33,125 bases of DNA from Bacteroidota bacterium (lineage in GTDB: Bacteria; Bacteroidota; Ignavibacteria; UBA10030; UBA8401): assembly GCA_028749215.1 (NCBI GenBank), contig JAQUOA010000006.1:1-33125 (forward strand), written 5' to 3'. Shown here piece by piece: positions 18,021 to 26,456 of this stretch. Below the pieces are notes generated by a model. The model made no database searches and was not told the origin of the DNA. It saw nothing but the letters and a program-made list of their open reading frames with translations. Every line of letters starts with the position of its first letter. The first letter of the stretch is position 1. A program made the position numbers and the translations under genes.

Positions 18021-18461
18021 TCAATTATTTAATATTTTTATCTTTTCAGCCGCCGATTTCAACGTTGATATTATATAGTGTTCTTCACATTGTTTCCACA
18101 CTTCATTTCCAGCAAAAACTAACTCGCCAAACAATGGTAACAAAGAATAAATAATCAACAATCCGATAGTTACTTTCATTGAAAGAACCAAAATGATAAA
18201 AAGTGAAACAATCCCGCCTCGCAGCAGAACGTACTCATAAAGGATAAATCGGATTTTCCCTTTGCTGCGTATCGTATCCCAGTGTAATAATCTTCTCTGG
18301 TGTTCCATTTTTTCTAAATAGTAAATTAACCCAATTAACATAAGTCCAATAATCGTAACTCTAAGATCAGACAATTGTAGGGCATGGTTCCAAACTATTA
18401 TTCCATAAGTAAGGATAATGAAGAAAATGGTAGAATAAGCAGTCATGGATAATTTTTTCAT
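18021..18461 (-). CDS. Hypothetical membrane protein
   Basis: 146-aa ORF with several hydrophobic helices; start directly next to the repeat at 18471. Confidence 0.55.
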   Translation of the reverse strand: MKKLSMTAYSTIFFIILTYGIIVWNHALQLSDLRVTIIGLMLIGLIYYLEKMEHQRRLLHWDTIRSKGKIRFILYEYVLLRGGIVSLFIILVLSMKVTIGLLIIYSLLPLFGELVFAGNEVWKQCEEHYIISTLKSAAEKIKILNN

Positions 18462-18470
18462 TTGAAAACC

Positions 18471-18545
18471 CCTAACGGATTGGAACTACATTGTTCTGTA
18501 ATGCTGTCGTAACTTATAAATTTTTATTAACTGGTCACGCGGTTT
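18471..18545. repeat. Intergenic repeat, attC-like candidate 2 (32-bp core 18474-18505)
   Basis: aacggattggaactacattgttctgtaatgct, alignable without gaps to the cores at 17944, 18988 and 21676. Confidence 0.5.
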
Positions 18546-18548
18546 AAA

Positions 18549-18959
18549 TTATTGTACCACAATCGGATCAAAATGATTCCATGCACCCGTATAAATATCG
18601 ATGAACATTGGTACCCCGCCGCCAAGTAAATCTAAAACTAACCAACCCCAGCCAAGTTTTGGATATCGTGTGATAGAATATTCTTTTTTTGCAGTTTTTA
18701 TCAAGAGCACATGATTCGCATTTGAATATAATGAGATATGATACAATGTAGAATCTATGGAAAAATGAGATCTTGAATCTATTTCAAATTTTTGTTCTGT
18801 CTTGTGAACAGGAATTTGAACGCCATTTATTGTTTGAAATGAAACATCTTCTGAATACTGATAGATGTGAACCGGATCTTCGTACCCTTTGAAAAGTGTT
18901 GCGCATCCATTGAACAGAAATAATAATAGTACAACAAGAATAATTGAGTGTTTTCGCAT
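18549..18959 (-). CDS. Hypothetical lipoprotein
   Basis: MRKHSIILVVLLLFLFNGCATLFKGYED lipobox; ORF opens upstream at 19040 but the signal peptide begins at 18959. Confidence 0.6.
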   Translation of the reverse strand: MRKHSIILVVLLLFLFNGCATLFKGYEDPVHIYQYSEDVSFQTINGVQIPVHKTEQKFEIDSRSHFSIDSTLYHISLYSNANHVLLIKTAKKEYSITRYPKLGWGWLVLDLLGGGVPMFIDIYTGAWNHFDPIVVQ

Positions 18960-18987
18960 AGAGTAATATTCCTTGTTTAAATGTTGA

Positions 18988-19070
18988 TATGGATTGGAAT
19001 TAAATTGCCGCATAACGTTGCAACGCGTCGGCGGTTTCAACGTCTGCGTTGAGCAACTGCTAGGCGGTTT
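18988..19070. repeat. Intergenic repeat with strong dyad, attC-like candidate 3 (32-bp core 18988-19019)
   Basis: tatggattggaattaaattgccgcataacgtt core; arms CCGCATAACGTTGC / GCAACTGCTAGGCGG surround the loop. Confidence 0.55.
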
Positions 19071-20055
19071 ATTTTGTCTTTAAACTTTCTTGATGTTGTT
19101 TTTCGTATTCGGGTAAATGCTTTTTATAGTCTTCAATATCCCACATAATTCCAAATTGATATACATAATCCGAAAGAGGTCCCAATCCTACCTCTGTCCG
19201 TCTTTTATCCACATTGTCAGGATCTTCAAGAGGCGCCACATAGGATTTATGGGTTTGATGATTGGTAAATATTTGACTCCCGTAAATCTGTTTTTTCCCC
19301 TGTCCTAAGGCTGTTCGATCTTCTAACAATGCCAAGGCGCTTGCACTAGCATTACCTTTTTTAACCGCTTCACGCATCATTGGCAGATATTTTTCTTGCG
19401 TTTTCAAATCAGAATGTTGAATGACAAGAAATAATGTTTGATTTGCTTGCATGCCGACTTTGTCTTTTCCCACCCAGCCTTTTTCATCTAAAATTTTTGT
19501 TACTTTAATTAAGTTAATACTGTCTTTGTAGATCATTATTTTCCCTAAACTGTCTGCCGTCGGATTATTGTACCCTAATTTTTTTGTTGCTGTTATATAC
19601 TGATTTCGAATGCTTTGATCATCATTAAAAATTTCCAAAAGTTCTTTTTGCAATGGTTTATCGTAGTTTGCTTCAATAGAATCAATTGTGTTTTGCATCT
19701 TACTTAATAAAGCTATCCATTGGCCGTCATTGTGAAGTCCGTTTAAATCGCTGTCTTTTTTCATGTGGTCAATGTTCAACCATCCGTTTTGACATGCTAA
19801 CTTCAGAAACTCAAAAGAATTTTTAGTGTCACCTGCTAATGCTGCTGAACAAGCAGCGTTGTATAAGTCATTCACATTTTTCTTTTCAAATTTAAAGGCT
19901 TGTTGGTATACATCATTTGATTTTTTATAGTCCTTTGAGTTATACAATGAATCGGCTTGTTTGATAAGTTGTCTGTAGGTCTGTCCCGATACAGTAACCA
20001 TCAGAAGGAAGGTCATTGTACATAAGAGGAGCACTCGAAGAAACACTATTCGCAT
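19069..20055 (-). CDS. Exported TPR-like protein with DUF6624-like C-terminal region
   Basis: Signal peptide; YNSKDYKKSNDVYQQAFKFEKKNVNDLYNAACSAALAGD TPR-like; DRTALGQGKKQIYGSQ...VDKRRTEVGLGPLSDYV. Confidence 0.7.
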   Translation of the reverse strand: MRIVFLRVLLLCTMTFLLMVTVSGQTYRQLIKQADSLYNSKDYKKSNDVYQQAFKFEKKNVNDLYNAACSAALAGDTKNSFEFLKLACQNGWLNIDHMKKDSDLNGLHNDGQWIALLSKMQNTIDSIEANYDKPLQKELLEIFNDDQSIRNQYITATKKLGYNNPTADSLGKIMIYKDSINLIKVTKILDEKGWVGKDKVGMQANQTLFLVIQHSDLKTQEKYLPMMREAVKKGNASASALALLEDRTALGQGKKQIYGSQIFTNHQTHKSYVAPLEDPDNVDKRRTEVGLGPLSDYVYQFGIMWDIEDYKKHLPEYEKQHQESLKTK

Positions 20056-20182
20056 ATTTTTACTTTAATTTGATGGATGGACTTTAAAACAGCGCATGAC
20101 TAAATATTTACCGATGTAAATTCGTTGATTATTCATTCTTAGGTTGTAGACCGGCAAACCTTTTCCATCTATACCGCAAACT

Positions 20183-20261
20183 TGTTAAATGTAATCCATT
20201 AGCATCATAACATCCATCTCAAAAAAGAGAATCAGTCTTTAGACGGGCCAATATAATAATC
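20183..20261. repeat. ~75-bp direct repeat, copy A
   Basis: aaatgtaatccattagcatcataacatccatctcaaaaaagagaatcagtctttagacgggccaatataataatctc versus copy B at 21740. Confidence 0.7.
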
Positions 20262-20499
20262 TCTTGTGCGATCAACGCATCGTGGAACAGTAATTGTAAC
20301 ATCGAGACGGTTGCTTTCACGCTCAAGCACACTAGAAGAAGCTTCAGCATATTGCCCCTCCGTCTGAATGTTGCCTCAACAAAATCTTCGAGGTGATTGA
20401 ACAACTAAAAGATTTCTCTGAATTTGTGCGTTCATAAAAACAGGGTCTATCATACTAATGAATAGCAATCTTTTGAATTGTTTCATGGCGCACCTCATT

Positions 20500-21606
20500 T
20501 TATTTTAGCCATTGACAATACTGGTAATTAACAATAAATGCCTTTGGATTATCTATGTCTTTCAATTTACGAAAATTATTACCATCAGCATTAACAACGT
20601 ATAATGCAAATGTTCCACCATTTTTTGCTGTACCGAAAATAGCAATATGCTTACCATCTGGAGACGGGGTCGTAACGGCATTATAATTAAGACCCCTTGC
20701 TATAAGTTTTCCTTCGGAAGAACTAAAGTTTGAGACAACAAACACTTCATAACTGGTATCTACAGGATTAATCCCGACACAAATCAGCTTCCCATCTGGA
20801 AGCCAAGAATATCCAGCAGGTGATGTTCGTTTCCCATTCACATTTATTTTTTGAGATACTCTGCTTACAATATCAATCACATATAAACCACCCGTTGTAT
20901 CATCCATTGTTTGGTTGGATTTACAATAAGCAATGGTGCGGGAGTCTGGAGACCACGACGGAAGCGAACTCGGTAAAATCGAACCAATGCGGTCAAGCAA
21001 AACTTGATTAGAACCATCTGGATTAATAAGATAAAGATTGTAATCTACCGGTGGTTTGAAAGATGTTTGCCCTATAAAAGTAATATTGCTTCTATCCGAT
21101 GACCAACGAGGCATGACAGCGACAGCAAGCGATGATGTATCTGTCAGATTGTGTAAATTACTTCCATCTTTATTCATAACGCACACTGCTTCTTTGAAAC
21201 CAGGGTAAAACACTCTATTGAAAGCAATTGAGAGACCGTCAGGAGACCAATCGGGCCAGCTATCAGTTAGAGACGGCGAATTGGGTGTTAGGTCAATGGG
21301 AGTACCTCCTGTGATGTTGACCGTAAAGATATCAATCATCCCTGTCTGCGAACCAGTATAAACAATCTTATCACCGTTTGAATTTACTCTAGGTTCATCA
21401 CCGATGGTAACGATTGAGGAAAGAGTTAATTCGGATGAATTCAAATCTATCACATTAATTCCTGAAAGATTTCCACCGTGTAGGTTGAAAATAATTTTCC
21501 CTGATAAATCCCATATCGGGGGAGTAACACTGTTTTCTTTTTTGCATCCCCAATTTATTATGGTTAATGCAACTAGAATAAAAACGGGAGAATATGTTTT
21601 CTTCAT
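20500..21606 (-). CDS. TolB-like / PD40 beta-propeller lipoprotein
   Basis: MKKTYSPVFILVALTIINWGC lipobox; repeated 'SWPDWSPDGLSIAF', 'MPRWSSDRSNITFIG', 'LPSWSPDSRTIAY' blades. Confidence 0.85.
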   Translation of the reverse strand: MKKTYSPVFILVALTIINWGCKKENSVTPPIWDLSGKIIFNLHGGNLSGINVIDLNSSELTLSSIVTIGDEPRVNSNGDKIVYTGSQTGMIDIFTVNITGGTPIDLTPNSPSLTDSWPDWSPDGLSIAFNRVFYPGFKEAVCVMNKDGSNLHNLTDTSSLAVAVMPRWSSDRSNITFIGQTSFKPPVDYNLYLINPDGSNQVLLDRIGSILPSSLPSWSPDSRTIAYCKSNQTMDDTTGGLYVIDIVSRVSQKINVNGKRTSPAGYSWLPDGKLICVGINPVDTSYEVFVVSNFSSSEGKLIARGLNYNAVTTPSPDGKHIAIFGTAKNGGTFALYVVNADGNNFRKLKDIDNPKAFIVNYQYCQWLK

Positions 21607-21675
21607 TAAAATCCTCCTTCCTTAAATGGGGGTCACTTCATTCTTATATAACTGGTTTAAAAGAACAAGCGGTAT

Positions 21676-21707
21676 AACGGATTGGAACTAAATGGCCACG
21701 CAACGTT
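21676..21707. repeat. Intergenic repeat, attC-like candidate 4 (32-bp core)
   Basis: aacggattggaactaaatggccacgcaacgtt. Confidence 0.5.
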
Positions 21708-21739
21708 TTAGAGTCTGGGGAACTGTTTATTGAATTAAT

Positions 21740-21817
21740 AAAATGTAATCCATTATTATCATAACATCAATTTCAAAAAAAGAGAATCAGTTTTTCAGCC
21801 GACCAAAATAATAATCT
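21740..21817. repeat. ~75-bp direct repeat, copy B
   Basis: aaatgtaatccattattatcataacatcaatttcaaaaaaagagaatcagtttttcagccgaccaaaataataatct. Confidence 0.7.
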
Positions 21818-21888
21818 TACCATCTTTCTTCGTTTGATTTTGAGGGAATAAAATTTTATGTTTGATATGTGATGCTACAAAACATCTT

Positions 21889-21963
21889 GGACGTTTAGCT
21901 CAGTTGGTTCAGAGCGTTCGCCTCACACGCGAAAGGTCGTAGGTTCAAGTCCTACAACGTCCA
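21889..21963 (+). tRNA. tRNA-Val (anticodon CAC)
   Basis: Cloverleaf by eye: acceptor GGACGTT/AACGTCC, D-stem GCTC/GAGC, anticodon arm TTCGC-CTCACAC-GCGAA, T-arm GTAGG-TTCAAGT-CCTAC. Confidence 0.93.
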
Positions 21964-21965
21964 CA

Positions 21966-22000
21966 AATAAAAAATCCCGCTGTGCGGGATTTTTTATTTC
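21966..22000. terminator. Terminator downstream of tRNA-Val
   Basis: AAAAAATCCCGC tgt GCGGGATTTTTTATTT. Confidence 0.8.
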
Positions 22001-22040
22001 AACATCCGCCGGCAACTTTTTTTATCAATGCCGCCGGGAC
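21999..22040 (-). pseudogene. Fossil 3' end of a YeeE-rhodanese paralogue (VPAALIKKVAGGC*)
   Basis: Minus-strand codons GTC CCG GCG GCA TTG ATA AAA AAA GTT GCC GGC GGA TGT TGA match the intact KPAALIKKVAGGC* end at 25168; an in-frame TAG lies immediately upstream. Confidence 0.7.
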
Positions 22041-22107
22041 CTACAGTAGTCTTTGGTGTAGAATTACTCACGGAAAAAAAATTGCACATACTTTTTAAGC
22101 TGAAACA

Positions 22108-24993
22108 TTAATGAGCAGTCTTCATGTGTGTTGACTGCGGATTTCGCCTAGACGATGCAAGAATTTCGGAAAGCAGTTTTAATAGAGCGTGTAATGAAAA
22201 TGGCTTTTGAAGAAATCCCGACACTCCGAATTCCTGTGGTTTAAAATCCTGATACGTGGGTGAATTTCCGCTTGTGGCAATAATGGGAATATCTGCGTTC
22301 GTTTGCTGAATTTCCTTTATTGCCGCCGGACCATCCAGAACGGGCATGTTCAGATCTATAATGACGCATGCAACAGAGGGATTTTTTTTGACGAGTTCAA
22401 CTGCTTCTTTCCCGTTCATCGCTGTCATCACTTTGTAATGATGAGTCTCTAATGTTTCTTTTGTCAGTTCAACAATAGAGAGTTCATCGTCAGCAACCAG
22501 TATCAATTCTTCGTTGCCGTACGAATAGGCAACACTCGTTTTACTCTTTTGCACTTCTGGTTCTTCAGGAGCAGCGGGAATAAAAATATTAAAAGTTGTT
22601 CCGGCCCCAAGAATGCTTTCAACATCAATGTGTCCTCCGTGTGCTTTAATGATCGACTGCACGGTGGAAAGCCCCAACCCTGTTCCTTTCCCCGATCCTT
22701 TTGTCGTAAAAAAAGGATCGAAGATTTTTCGTTTCACATCCTCACTCATTCCTGTTCCGGTATCGGTAACAGATATGCAGACGACAGCATTGTCAGAAAC
22801 GTTCTTGGCAGAAATGGAGATCGTCCCGCCGTCAGGCAATGCGTCTCTTGCATTGATGCATAAATTGAGGAAAACTTGATGAAGCTGTGTTACATCACCT
22901 GCAATATGATTGATTTCTTTCGGCACGCTCGTCTTCACGGTAATCGATTTGGGGAATGTTTCGTTTATGATATTTTCAATTTCCATAAGTAATAACTTCG
23001 GATCAATGGTCGATCTCTCCTGTTCCATTCCCTTCGCAAAAGTCAGCACTTGTTTTACCAGAGAGACTCCGCGCCGGGTGCTGACATCCATGTAGTCAAG
23101 TATTTTATTTTTGTCGATATCGGTCCGGCGTCTCAATCTTTCAATGCCCATCATTACTGGTGCAAGAATATTGTTAAGATCGTGAGCAATACCGCTGACA
23201 AGCGATCCAATGCTTTCGAGGCGCTGTGACCGGTAAAACTGTTGTTCTATCATCTTTTTTTCTGTAATGTCTGAAGAAATCATCATCACCGATTCCGGTT
23301 TTCCTGCATCGCCTCGTATGATCGTCCATCGGCTCTGCAGATCCATCGGATTCCCATTGGGAGTGTGAATTTTAATTTCTCCCACCCATTCATTTTTTTC
23401 GATCAAAATTTTAAACGCACGATCAAACGTTTCATAATTGACAGTGGGTATCATTTCTGCGATGGACTTCTCAGCAACGGTGGTTACATCCCAATGGAAC
23501 AGACGCTCAGCAGCGGCATTATAATATTTGATCTTCCCTTTAAGAGTAAACACGACAATAGCGTCATTCGCTTTGTTTAACAATTCCAACTGTTCACGGA
23601 TTTGTTCTTCTGCATCTTTTCGTTCTGTTACATCAAATGCAAGGCCGACGCCTGCTGCATTGCCGTTGATTTCAATTTTCGCCGCAGCGAAATTGAGCCA
23701 TCGAATTCCTCCGTTGTTTCGCTGAATTCTCATTTCATAGTGCGATGGAACATCTTCACCGCGCAAGCGTGCTTCTGCCCGCTGTTGAATACTATCGCGC
23801 ATTTGGGTATCTATTAGCTGCTGGAATTTCATCGTCATCAATTCAGCTTTTGTGAATCCCGTGATTTCTTCGGTTGCCTTATTGACATATAAAAATTTTT
23901 CTTTATCATACAAAAAAATTGCGGCGGGTGCGGCTTCAGAAAGTGCGCGGAACATCGCTTCGCTTTCGCGGAGTTTCTTTTCTGTCTCAACTCTGGACGA
24001 GATGTCACTGGCAACGTAAATCGTTCCTACGGATTCATGTTTATCAAAGATGTTCGAAACCGCAAGCAATACAGGAAAAGTACGTCCATCTTTGCACTGG
24101 TAATTCGTTTCAAAGTGAAGAACTCTATTGGCAGTAAGATCGTCTCGCTTGATATTTCCCGCAAAAAAATCTTCTACACGGGCCGACAGTCCTTCAAATC
24201 CCAGCGTTTGGCGGAATGCACGATTCGTAAACCGTAATGTTCCACTCATATCCGCCACGGCAACAAGATCGCCCATTGTTTCGAGAATTATTGACGCTGT
24301 TGTTTCGGGAGTTAATGACATTAACTGATACTTGACAACGCCGATACTAACCAGCATTACCGTTACCGTTGTAGTAACGACGGCAACACGGAATACTTCA
24401 AAACCAGCCATCGGCAAAAATGCATCGGTCGTAGAACCGATTGTTAGAGGAACGACTGCGCCGAGAATGATCATCAGCGTTTGTGTCACTTCTCGTTTTG
24501 TTGAAGCGGCGCGTAATTTCTTCCAACACCACCAAATACCAATAGTGAAACAAACTTCCAACCACACAATAAAAACTGTGTAGAGAACAGCCGGCGTGAA
24601 TGTGTATCCCCACGGTAACAAAACCGGTTTTGTAATGTAACCCGCCAATTGGAGCGAACATATGATAACTCCAATTCCGTACATTACATGAATTAATCGA
24701 TGGGATGTGTGTGGTTGTTGAGTAAATTCAAATGTGAAATGGAAGAACAATGCAGGGAGGATACAAAATCCGATTCCTCCGAGATTCACTACCGTGTCGG
24801 CGAGAATAGGATCGTGAATAATCCGAAGGAAAAATTCGGCGCTGCCCCAATACACTAAACTGAGGATGGCGAGAGACCACAATTGATTTACTCGGCCGGA
24901 AGGATTCTTGAACAAAACAAAAATTGCAAAGACAAGATTGGCAGCTACAGCAATAAATGACATTGCTGCATAGATGTTGAGATGATAAGCCAA
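22108..24993 (-). CDS. Hybrid sensor histidine kinase: N-terminal 7TM-type sensor, multiple PAS/PAC domains, HisKA-HATPase, C-terminal receiver domain
   Basis: IGSLVSGIAHDLNNILAPV H-box, GTGLGLSTVQSIIKAHGG G-box, VADDELSIVE...IIDLNMPVLDG receiver. Start uncertain (TTG 24993 after AAGGGGATC, or ATG 24963); the ORF's 25134 start overlaps a neighbouring terminator. Confidence 0.9.
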   Translation of the reverse strand: MAYHLNIYAAMSFIAVAANLVFAIFVLFKNPSGRVNQLWSLAILSLVYWGSAEFFLRIIHDPILADTVVNLGGIGFCILPALFFHFTFEFTQQPHTSHRLIHVMYGIGVIICSLQLAGYITKPVLLPWGYTFTPAVLYTVFIVWLEVCFTIGIWWCWKKLRAASTKREVTQTLMIILGAVVPLTIGSTTDAFLPMAGFEVFRVAVVTTTVTVMLVSIGVVKYQLMSLTPETTASIILETMGDLVAVADMSGTLRFTNRAFRQTLGFEGLSARVEDFFAGNIKRDDLTANRVLHFETNYQCKDGRTFPVLLAVSNIFDKHESVGTIYVASDISSRVETEKKLRESEAMFRALSEAAPAAIFLYDKEKFLYVNKATEEITGFTKAELMTMKFQQLIDTQMRDSIQQRAEARLRGEDVPSHYEMRIQRNNGGIRWLNFAAAKIEINGNAAGVGLAFDVTERKDAEEQIREQLELLNKANDAIVVFTLKGKIKYYNAAAERLFHWDVTTVAEKSIAEMIPTVNYETFDRAFKILIEKNEWVGEIKIHTPNGNPMDLQSRWTIIRGDAGKPESVMMISSDITEKKMIEQQFYRSQRLESIGSLVSGIAHDLNNILAPVMMGIERLRRRTDIDKNKILDYMDVSTRRGVSLVKQVLTFAKGMEQERSTIDPKLLLMEIENIINETFPKSITVKTSVPKEINHIAGDVTQLHQVFLNLCINARDALPDGGTISISAKNVSDNAVVCISVTDTGTGMSEDVKRKIFDPFFTTKGSGKGTGLGLSTVQSIIKAHGGHIDVESILGAGTTFNIFIPAAPEEPEVQKSKTSVAYSYGNEELILVADDELSIVELTKETLETHHYKVMTAMNGKEAVELVKKNPSVACVIIDLNMPVLDGPAAIKEIQQTNADIPIIATSGNSPTYQDFKPQEFGVSGFLQKPFSLHALLKLLSEILASSRRNPQSTHMKTAH

Positions 24994-25132
24994 CAGTGAT
25001 CCCCTTTTTGTCTGTTTTGATGAAAAGAGACTGTTCGTCTCCCCACCCTGTACCAACGGAATTAATATACATTTGGCGTACACCCAATGCAAGATTTTCC
25101 CATTAGTGTTTTCTAATAGTAATAACTCCCAC

Positions 25133-25168
25133 AAATAAAAAATCCCGCAGAAGCGGGATTTTTTATTT
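25133..25168. terminator. Terminator after the YeeE-rhodanese gene
   Basis: AAAAAATCCCGC agaa GCGGGATTTTTTATTTT. Confidence 0.8.
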
Positions 25169-26361
25169 TAACAACCTCCGGCAACCTTTTTTATGAGGGC
25201 GGCAGGTTTGGCAGGTTTATTTTTCGACTCTTTAATGAGCAATGCTATTGCTCCGGATGCTTTAGAGCGGAATCTATCTGTGTCGATTTCTTCTCTAGTT
25301 GAAATAGTACCTAGTTTGGTGTACTTGAGAATTGATGCGGTAAATTCGGCCAGCCCCCCCTTTAAAACGCAGAGATTTTCATATCCGATTTCCTGTGCAA
25401 GGAGAGCGGCAATCTTTTCAGAATGTTCGTCAGCGGCGATGAATACTTTCTTTCGATGTTTCTGTCCGAGAATCTCAGTGAACTCTTTTTGAAAAAGCTG
25501 TCCGGTCTTGATATTGATTGCCCCTGGAAGCGATGCACTGTCAAATTCTTTTCCATCGCGCACATCAACAATTTGCAAACGATGATCGCCGTCCAAAATT
25601 CGGAATGCCAATTCATCGGATGTCATTGTTTGCACAGAATGCGTTTGGACAAAATTTTCGTCGCTTACTTTACCGACGAGCCGTTCTTTTCGATCCGGCA
25701 AGAAGAGAAGGACCACACCAAGAAGAATTATGCCTGTACCTGCAAGGCGATGTGAATGCGGATGAAAATCTTTTGCAGGACCTTCCGCATTTACTTTTCG
25801 CTCAATTTTTGTTGTCATAATAAAAGTGACGACGGCAACGACTATCAACAGCAAGGCAAACACACCTTGAGACATACCAAGGGAATTAAAGATACGGATG
25901 TTGCCGAGAAAGCTTGCCATGTAGATGTTTTCAAACATCGGATACCCTTCGGCAAAAAGGAAGACGCCGATCAATCCGCCGCCGACGAAAAACATGGCGT
26001 CAATTTTTCCAATCGCCGCGCCGCATACGCTGGTGCCGGGGCAGTATCCGCCGATGATAAATCCAAATCCCATAATCACTCCGCCGAGAATCGCTCCTTC
26101 AAGGTACGTGGGATTGATATAAATAAAATCCGTGTCAAGCCAGCCGATATATCCTAAAATGATAACGCCGCTCATGGCGGTAACGCCGGCAGTGAAGAAG
26201 ACACGGATTACGGTGAAATCATATCCGTAAAACACGCCGGCAAGTTTTTTTGATGAAGAAAATCCTGCCTGCTCAAGAACGAATCCGAAGGCGATGCCGA
26301 TGAGCAGTGCAACGATGAGATTCAATTCATCGCTGATAAGATCGGGAACTAAAGGGAACAT
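25168..26361 (-). CDS. YeeE/YedE-family (DUF395) transporter fused to a rhodanese domain
   Basis: GFGFIIGGYCPGTSVCGAAIGKIDAMFFVGGGLIG (YeeE); LRILDGDHRLQIVDVRDGKEFDSASLPGAINIKT (rhodanese-like); Gly-Gly-Cys C-terminus. Confidence 0.88.
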   Translation of the reverse strand: MFPLVPDLISDELNLIVALLIGIAFGFVLEQAGFSSSKKLAGVFYGYDFTVIRVFFTAGVTAMSGVIILGYIGWLDTDFIYINPTYLEGAILGGVIMGFGFIIGGYCPGTSVCGAAIGKIDAMFFVGGGLIGVFLFAEGYPMFENIYMASFLGNIRIFNSLGMSQGVFALLLIVVAVVTFIMTTKIERKVNAEGPAKDFHPHSHRLAGTGIILLGVVLLFLPDRKERLVGKVSDENFVQTHSVQTMTSDELAFRILDGDHRLQIVDVRDGKEFDSASLPGAINIKTGQLFQKEFTEILGQKHRKKVFIAADEHSEKIAALLAQEIGYENLCVLKGGLAEFTASILKYTKLGTISTREEIDTDRFRSKASGAIALLIKESKNKPAKPAALIKKVAGGC

Positions 26362-26396
26362 AAAAACCTCATTTCAAATTCAAAATTATATTTTGT

Positions 26397-26451
26397 GACC
26401 CCCTCTTTATCTTTCCCTCCCCTGCAAGGGGAGGGATTAAGGGTGGGGTCA
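26397..26451. repeat. Long palindromic element between the two YeeE genes
   Basis: TGACCCCcTCTTTATctttCCCTCCCCTgcaAGGGGAGGGattaaGGGTGGGGTCA. Confidence 0.7.
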
Positions 26452-26456
26452 GTAAC

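Noticed and set aside
20219-20404. 61-aa minus-strand ORF ending in the 75-bp repeat
   Set aside because: Could be a remnant of a mobile or cassette gene, but no start signal or family recognition supports a real product.
24994-25134. N-terminal extension of the histidine kinase ORF
   Set aside because: It would begin within the terminator region of the upstream gene and lacks a plausible RBS; TTG 24993 or ATG 24963 fit better.
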